From Welwitschia mirabilis (Eukaryota; Gnetophyta; Gnetopsida; Welwitschiales), in the NCBI GenBank assembly GCA_051453625.1, contig JBOZIK010000001.1, forward strand, positions 131,812,540 to 131,876,539: a stretch of 64,000 nt of DNA, read 5' to 3'. A model generated the notes under the pieces. That model saw only the letters and a list, made by a program, of their open reading frames with translations. It had not been told where the DNA came from and made no database searches. Positions 58,350 to 64,000 of the stretch are shown here, piece by piece (positions within the stretch are counted from its first letter, which is position 1; the number at the start of each line of letters is the position of its first letter). The translations under genes and the position numbers were made by a program.

Positions 58350-59569
58350 TTACAACTACAACTACATAAAGCATAAATAATAAAATTGTCTTGAGCCAAC
58401 AAGAAGAAGCATTTTCCTCTTGATGACCAGAATCCATGACAATGTCTAAACCTACACAAATAATGTGGTATGAGAACTGTGGAATAATCACAATCCCAAT
58501 ATGATCCAAGTAGTGAAGGGTGAAAAGGAAGATGACCAAAACCCAAAGGATATAGTTAAGGCATGAGAGTAAATAATGCACATGAGAAACATCCAAGTCT
58601 AGAATATGTCAGTATAGGAAAGAAAAATTTTGAGATCCATAAATAATATAGAATGGTATTCCAAGCTCAATAATCTAAGATTACAATATTTAAGCTCCAA
58701 TAATTTAAGAATGAATCATTAAAGGTTGTATAGTCTATAAAATCCAAGTATGCACTATCACAGTCAATAAAATCCAAGAGTGTAATGCAAATAAATGCAA
58801 GATGTTACCAAGACCTCATACAAATTTAATAGAAATCTTGATGCACACATATCCAAAGGGAATAATTTACTGACTTTACTCTCTAGAGGAATTTATTGAA
58901 TCCAATCAACACATGTAGATGGCATAGTGTACTCCCATTACTCTCTAGAAAAAATTTTCAACAATCTAGAATATATCAATTACAGATCAACAGTGATCAC
59001 TAGCTCATATCAGTATTGGAAGGGTTGAGATGAAAGAATACTAAGAAAATCATGATGCATGGTGTATGCTTCACGAATAGAACTTATAAGCTTCAAAGAA
59101 CATGTGAAATAATAAATAAGCTTTTAAGGGATTCAAGCATGATGAAACAAAAAGAACATGCAAGAAGTAAGCAAAAAACCATTAAAGAAATAGACTTAAA
59201 CTATAAATCATGCCTAAAATTAAATGAGGATTCGAGAACTTCTAGAGCTTCAAGATTAAGGTCATAAAATTTGGTAGTAAGAGCTCTTTCAAGATATGAA
59301 ATATGAGGAGAAGAAGGTTTTGTTTATAATAGAGGATGTAGGATGTGAAGAGATACCATCGTAAAAGAGAGTGGTGAATGTGGTGAAAGTGGTGATGATA
59401 ATGGAAGTGGCATGGATTCCATAACCCCTAATAATTATCTTGCCTACCCACTAGGTGCATAATATTTCATCATAATAAATAATAAATAATTAAAATGAGA
59501 CATCACATAATAATATTTTTTGATGTAAAATAAAGGAAAGTGAAATAATTATACAAGGAAAATAATATT
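58350..59569. other. AT-rich stretch without recognisable genes
   Basis: A 97-codon open frame on the minus strand (58596-58303) runs across the gap flank and matches nothing known; a 71-codon frame on the plus strand (59052-59267) ends in TSRASRLRS and is also unassigned. Near 59340-59415 the plus strand has an imperfect GTGGTGAA repeat. Confidence 0.4.
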
Positions 59570-59685
59570 AATGCAATCCACTAATTTACCCACTATCATA
59601 ACCACCAACTTATCTACTAACATTACCACTACTTTAGCCACTACTTTAGCTGCTAACACAACCACTAAATTTACCATTAAAAGTC
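59570..59685. repeat. Degenerate CCACTA/ACCACTA-type short repeat
   Basis: Recurrent CCACTA, ACCACC, ACCACTACTTTAGCCACTACTTTAG and ACCACTAAATTTACC units, with a clear 15-bp duplication (CCACTACTTTAG twice). One frame reads threonine-rich (TLATTLAATNTTTK), but no gene model supports coding. Confidence 0.6.
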
Positions 59686-59839
59686 ATAATTATGAAGGAT
59701 TACAATAAAAATAATATTATGGCTAAAATGAAAGGACTTAAAAGCACAAAATTTTCCATAATATAATTTCATCTCAATAGGTACAATAAGTACATTAGCT
59801 TGGTAGACTCTATAGTGAAAAAACTATTTTTATTTAGTT

Positions 59840-59905
59840 TTTAAGCTAAATCTTTGGATCTTAAAAATCTAGATGTGACATTTATCCACCCCTTAAAAGT
59901 TTCAT
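59840..59905 (-). repeat. Possible LTR edge and PPT of a gypsy element
   Basis: On the minus strand TTTTAAGGGGTGGATAAA is followed by TGTCACATCTAGATTTTTAA. A purine-rich tract followed by TGTNACATC is the usual PPT/LTR start of plant chromoviruses, and would put an LTR to the left of 59882. No partner LTR or pol was found, so this may be a solo remnant or chance. Confidence 0.3.
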
Positions 59906-60144
59906 CTTTCAAACTTCAATAAAAGCTTAGGTTTTTACTATAATACACCTACATCATATTCCAAGTAATTCTGATTTTGTTTACACTTTCCAAGGTTGAA
60001 TTTTTCTTCCTCTGAGTACAACTTTCTTTTCCTCACATGTCCAAATCTAGAATTCTAATGTCAACCTATGTTGATCACCTTTTCTTAAACATCTATTATA
60101 GTTTTTAGTTATAAGTAATTGAGATAATGATTAAGTCCAACATT

Positions 60145-60200
60145 CATAGCATTGTTTGAGTCACTGAGTCAGGTATCGAGAGGTTACACATTTGAATCTT
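60145..60200 (+). repeat. Possible tRNA-derived SINE or decayed tRNA
   Basis: TAGCATTGTTTG at 60147 fits the A-box consensus TRGYNNARNNGG with two mismatches, and ATTTGAATC at 60190-60198 fits the B-box GWTCRANNC with two transitions. They are 43 bp apart, a tRNA-like distance, and the context GAGTCAGGTATCGAGAGGTTACA resembles the tRNA part of plant SINEs. A poly-A or T-rich tail and target duplications were not identified. No tRNA cloverleaf could be drawn by eye. Confidence 0.35.
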
Positions 60201-61494
60201 ATCCCTCTGTTCAAGGATAGTTATCCTATTAGGCTTTTCTTATGAATCTAGATGAAGAATAGAACTTTAAAAATGGAAGGTATAAATTAATATAAAAAAA
60301 TAGTGGTTATAGATGTAATAGTTTAAATGATCCCACTAATTACATGGACATATAATTAGCATTCTATATACTCATAAGTACCATTAGGCCTACTATTTAA
60401 AACTCAGTTGTTCAAAATTCTAGAAAATAATATTCTCCATAAGCGGTATTCGTTACCTACATAATATATTACTTTATACGAAACTTAATTTCTAAAATTA
60501 AGTTATTGTTCAAGAAATATTTAGGCATTTATGATTCGCTTAACAATTTAAGCTGCAACACCTATTATGTCTGTTTGAATATTAGCATTACACTTGGTCA
60601 AACCTGCTCATGGAATCTAAGTTAAATTGCATAGTAATAGTAAATCTTAGAATATCAAATCTATACCTAAACCTTTACTAATTTATAGTTTGCAAAATTT
60701 ATCATAGCTATCTAATGATCTAACCAAGAGCACAACATTTTTAAGGATGCATGCTTTTATGTGGAATTTGATATTGGAAGGTAGAATAATGAAGGTCATG
60801 ACTGTATTGGTGGTTGTTATTAGTATATATAAAACACAAGAAAGTTAGAACTATTTGGTATAGAGAAACCACAAACAAGCAGCTTTTCAGTGATATTCAG
60901 TAGAAATCTATGAAGTTAAAATACTTTATCAAAAGCTATGAAGCAAATAGAAGGAAAAAACAACTAAAGAAAAGAAGCACAAGATAAAAACAACTTTTGT
61001 CTTCTTGATTAGTAATTTGTGCTACAATTATGCAAAGTACAAATGATTAATTAAACTATACTAATTTCCAATGAATCCTAGAGAACAACTTCATCTTGTA
61101 AAGGCATTAACATGGAATCATTTAAGTGATAAACTTAGATTTGCATAGCATGGTAGCTTTTACAACAAACATGAAGGTAATATGTAATTGGGTAGATCTT
61201 CCAATTCAAAGGAAACACAAATGATAAAAATAAATGTAGTGAAACATAAAGTTTACATAAAAAGAGATTGAAATTTAGATTTCTTGATAATGCATATAAA
61301 ACTTAACTAAAATGTTTGCATATAAAATAATTCAAAACTTCTTCCTAAGCTAAAAACAAAAAGATATTAAGGCCTCTTTATGCTATTAAATTTCTTTCAT
61401 CATACACATACTTTCTTGTATTAACCATGGAACTAATATTTGTAGTATTGATATTCAAATGTTATTTGACACATATTAGCATTTAATTGATTTA
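60201..61494. other. Stretch without recognisable genes
   Basis: AT-rich; a TATATATAAAACAC motif at 60834 on the plus strand looks like a TATA box but no gene follows. Nothing else recognised. Confidence 0.4.
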
Positions 61495-61546
61495 ATTTAC
61501 CCAAAATAATCCATTAGTTCATTTACCCAAAATAATCCATTAGTTC
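61495..61546. repeat. 26-bp tandem duplication
   Basis: Two identical units, 61495-61520 and 61521-61546, each ATTTACCCAAAATAATCC followed by ATTAGTTC. Confidence 0.95.
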
Positions 61547-61635
61547 ATACTTCTGGAGATTTTCTGTAGGGATAGTTGTGACTTCTCTCTTCATACTTCT
61601 GGAGATTTTCTGTAGGGATAGTTGTGACTTGTCTC
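61544..61635. repeat. 46-bp tandem duplication
   Basis: Two 46-bp units, 61544-61589 and 61590-61635, with one mismatch (ACTTCTCTC against ACTTGTCTC). Directly adjoins, and overlaps by three bases, the 26-bp duplication, so two independent slippage events lie side by side. Confidence 0.95.
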
Positions 61636-63361
61636 TATGGGTTTTGTGACTAAAACAAATAAGTGACTTATGATGGGGAATGGGGAATAGACTTCTGATC
61701 CTATTCTCTCCAAAATCTACAGTTTGTATTCGAAATTTCTCATTTTCTTGAAATTGCTTACAAAAATTTTCAAAGAAAAGAATATATATGATATCCCACG
61801 GAAAAGCTATTTCAAATGGTTTTTAACCTCGTCTTTGGAAACCTTTATAACAAGCCTAAGATGGCGGAGATACTCACCATGTTTTGCGACACTTTTCAAA
61901 GAGGAATGACCAGCAGATTGTAGTCCATTCAGTGATAAATTTTCTTATTTATATTCATGATAATTTATTTCAGGGTGGCAACTGTATGACTTCTAAGAAA
62001 ATCGATGACGATGCAGAAAACACACATTGAAATCTGAATGCATAACTTCTAAGAAATTAGATTAACATAAAGAAAACTTGCATTGCAAAATGTCCCATAG
62101 TCCTTGAAGGAACTTCCGTTACTCTGTTACCTTCCACCGGTTAACTGCCGTGAGTTTAGATATTATTGTTTTTTGATGTTACATGCGATTTTCTTTATTT
62201 TTGAAATACAGTTTACATAAAAACTACCTCAAACATTAAAATGAAACAAGACTTGATTCTATAAGCTCAAGAATTTTTCTCTTCAAACTGCGACAATAGC
62301 AGAGGCAGCAGGAAAGATGTGAAGTTGAAAGACACGCAGTGAGTAATCATAGCTGAGTGGACAATGCCGAAATGTTGAAATAAAATGGATGAATATTTCT
62401 GATAAACAGATAAATGCTTATTAATAGGGATGTTGGATAAACTAACAAACTTATGAAAAAAAATACTTTGCAAACTTGCAGAGGAGTAAATGAATGGTGA
62501 AAGCTTAAACGACACAAATCTATAAAGCACTGATTCAAAGAAACCTTGAAAATTAGCTAATGCTGGTAGAACTATCAAATGGAACAAAAATAGTTAAAGC
62601 TTGATTCGGAATACCGGAAGAAGAGGAGAACAAGATCTCTAAACAACTGTTTTTAAAGAAAATCATGAAGCATAAGACATGCAGAATAAGTGGAAGAAAA
62701 TAAAACAAAAGCTGCTTTTAATTTCTATTAGAAGAAGATAGAAGGTATAGGATGGTTGAAATTTACAAGTAAATTTAGTTTCATGAAGAATCGTATATGG
62801 AATGTTATGAAAAGAAGTAATTATTTGGTTGTTGTAAGAGGAATTCCTAAGAGAAAGCCTAACGAATGTTGGGGGAAAAAGAGCAAAGCATAAAGGAAAT
62901 GCAGGTCTTACTAGTAGCTGGTAAGATGTCTCTAATTCAAACATCTCCAACGCAAACAAAATTTCCCTTCCATATTCTCTGCATTTACAAGATGCTTTCG
63001 TATTCCCACGTAACTTCCAAAAACTTCGGTGAACAATGTTTATTTTGAAGGAACTTTGTAATGGCATTACTGTAACATTTTTCTTTGAATTTAATTATTT
63101 ATTATTAGTATTTTCCTTTTTTTATAGTTCATTATGGCAATATTACAAAATATTCTTTAAAAACATAAATCATTTAACTGTAACATCCTAGATTCTCTTG
63201 CAATTCAACCATGACCAATATGCTACAACTGAAGCAGAAGAAATTCAAAGCAGCCACATCCGCAGAAGCCCGCAGTCTAGAATCCATGTGGTGGAAAGGA
63301 TTCAAATCGGTCGCAACCATAGACACACCTGCAAATACTCTCCTTCTTTAACTCGAATTTA
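61636..63361. other. Less AT-rich flank, no gene model supported
   Basis: Base composition becomes less extreme and CpG reappears (for example 62120-62155). The longest open frame is 134 codons on the minus strand (63067-62663), with a hydrophobic C-terminus (FYLLLIEIKSSFCFIFFHLF); two overlapping frames lie at 62587-62267. None matches a family I know, and they overlap one another on both strands. Between 63182 and 63355 both strands have open frames of about 50 codons. This may be gene-proximal DNA of the RING fragment next to it. Confidence 0.35.
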
Positions 63362-63609
63362 CTAGATAATGCCTGGGGACACTTTTGACAAGAGGCACAG
63401 TAAAAGCAGCGTCATCTTGGCGTCGTTGCGAGAAGAGCAATTATGGTCGTTTTTTATGGCCCTATGATTCATACATTTCATGGAACCTTTGCTTCCATTG
63501 AAAGCCAAACCGGTGCAGTCAAGATGAAATATATGACCGCATCTTAGCACTGCGCGTTCACTTCTGAGGGTGTAATTTCCAGACACATTGAATAGTCATC
63601 ATTCATCAT
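63362..63609 (-). pseudogene. Damaged RING-H2 fragment, RFI2/IPI1-like
   Basis: Minus strand. From ATG 63609 one frame gives MMNDDYSMCLEITPS; after a one-base shift the next gives SERAVLRCGHIFHLDC, then GLAFNGSKGSMKCMNHRAI. This matches, from memory, the N-terminal RING of plant E3 ligases of the RFI2/IPI1 type: CSICL...LQCGHQFHLDCIGSAFN.KG.MQCPNCRK. Such proteins transfer ubiquitin in the nucleus, in light or development signalling. Here the first zinc ligand is Y instead of C, the last is H instead of C, the two halves are in different frames and a stop precedes the second half, so it is most likely a pseudogene fragment rather than an exon. The usual EKGQWLYA continuation is absent. Confidence 0.55.
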
Positions 63610-64000
63610 GGATTTCCTGCTTACATAGAGCATAACAGATAAGGGTAAAGATATGTAGATTTTTAAGAAATTTGATTAACATTTTCAGGAGATTTCTCTT
63701 GGAATAGATGTTCCGTATTTGCGCAATGGCTTGTGTGCGAGTTCAATTGTGGAAAAGCACTCGGAAGGCAAGCGACTTAAAGACGAGCCTACTTGTTCAA
63801 TGAAGAGTTAATGAAAGTGAAAAGATATCAAACCATAAGAAGGTTTTAGGGGGAAATTCTTACTTCATTCTTAAGACTGTAAACACTATGTTGGCTCTAC
63901 AACTAGCATTTACAGATAAGACTTTGTTGGGGTGTGTGGCTCAGATTGGGCACACCTCCAGAAATGCTAAGGGCGGTGACGGTATCGAAAAGAGCACTCG
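63610..64000. other. Right edge, possible exon remnant
   Basis: A plus-strand frame is open from ATG 63888 to the window end (MLALQLAFTDKTLLGCVAQI...), 37 codons, with relatively high GC. The minus strand also has a potential donor, GAA|GTAAG, at 63866-63862. No family recognised; too short to call a gene. Confidence 0.2.

Noticed and set aside
58303-58596. 97-codon open frame on the minus strand
   Set aside because: Begins in the duplicated gap flank, overlaps a 67-codon frame in another phase, and has hydrophobic low-complexity content without family similarity.
62663-63067. 134-codon open frame on the minus strand
   Set aside because: Longest gap-free frame in the window, but no recognisable family, overlaps another open frame on the opposite strand, and no splice or promoter context supports it.
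63182-63355. Exon continuing the RING fragment
   Set aside because: A minus-strand frame after a TTTGCAG acceptor-like site is open for about 56 codons, but the plus strand is equally open and neither resembles the usual continuation of RFI2/IPI1-type proteins.

Overview
The window looks like heterochromatic or intergenic DNA from a large seed-plant nuclear genome. It is very AT-rich with scarce CpG, has no long intact ORFs, and most of it can be read as decayed LTR retrotransposons. Tryptophan, glutamine and arginine codons have often become stops, as expected from long C-to-T decay of methylated repeats. I cannot name the species. No bacterial, organellar, rRNA or CRISPR feature is visible.

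Layout. 1-4744: AT-rich DNA without recognisable genes, holding a ~270-bp direct repeat (1-275 and 3091-3360) and a 38-bp tandem duplication. 4745-24212: copia element D (minus strand), split by a chromovirus F (5952-18694, plus), which is split by an Athila/Tat-like gypsy element E (9554-16917, plus). 24213-54626: copia element G (plus), whose 3' LTR is split by a Sirevirus-like copia element A (28349-54090, minus). A is split by an Athila/Tat-like gypsy element B (about 31238-47512, minus), and B is split by a second Sirevirus-like element C (35241-42196, minus). Insertion order is therefore G, then A, then B, then C in one stack, and D, then F, then E in the other. A has a matching 5-bp target duplication (ATATC), and removing C restores the reading frame of B's reverse transcriptase. 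54627-64000: AT-rich flank with an 81-bp degenerate tandem repeat, two short tandem duplications, a possible tRNA-derived SINE and, at the right end, a damaged RING-H2 fragment resembling the plant RFI2/IPI1-type E3 family. There are two assembly gaps (49478-50186 and 58173-58272).

How the parts relate. A and C share a 3' ORF of almost the same length (1,044 and 1,042 nt) downstream of pol. The U3 parts of the A, C, D and G LTRs carry paired GTCGAC-like palindromes 20-21 bp apart, upstream of a TATA box. In both A and C a second, shorter array of the same pairs plus a TATAAAA box lies directly upstream of the 3' ORF, as if that ORF had its own copy of the LTR promoter. This is the most interesting signal in the window. 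E and C are pol-deleted derivatives whose deletions keep the reading frame, and G keeps only gag. Reverse transcriptase active sites are damaged in A, D and F, but B still shows the MDD motif.
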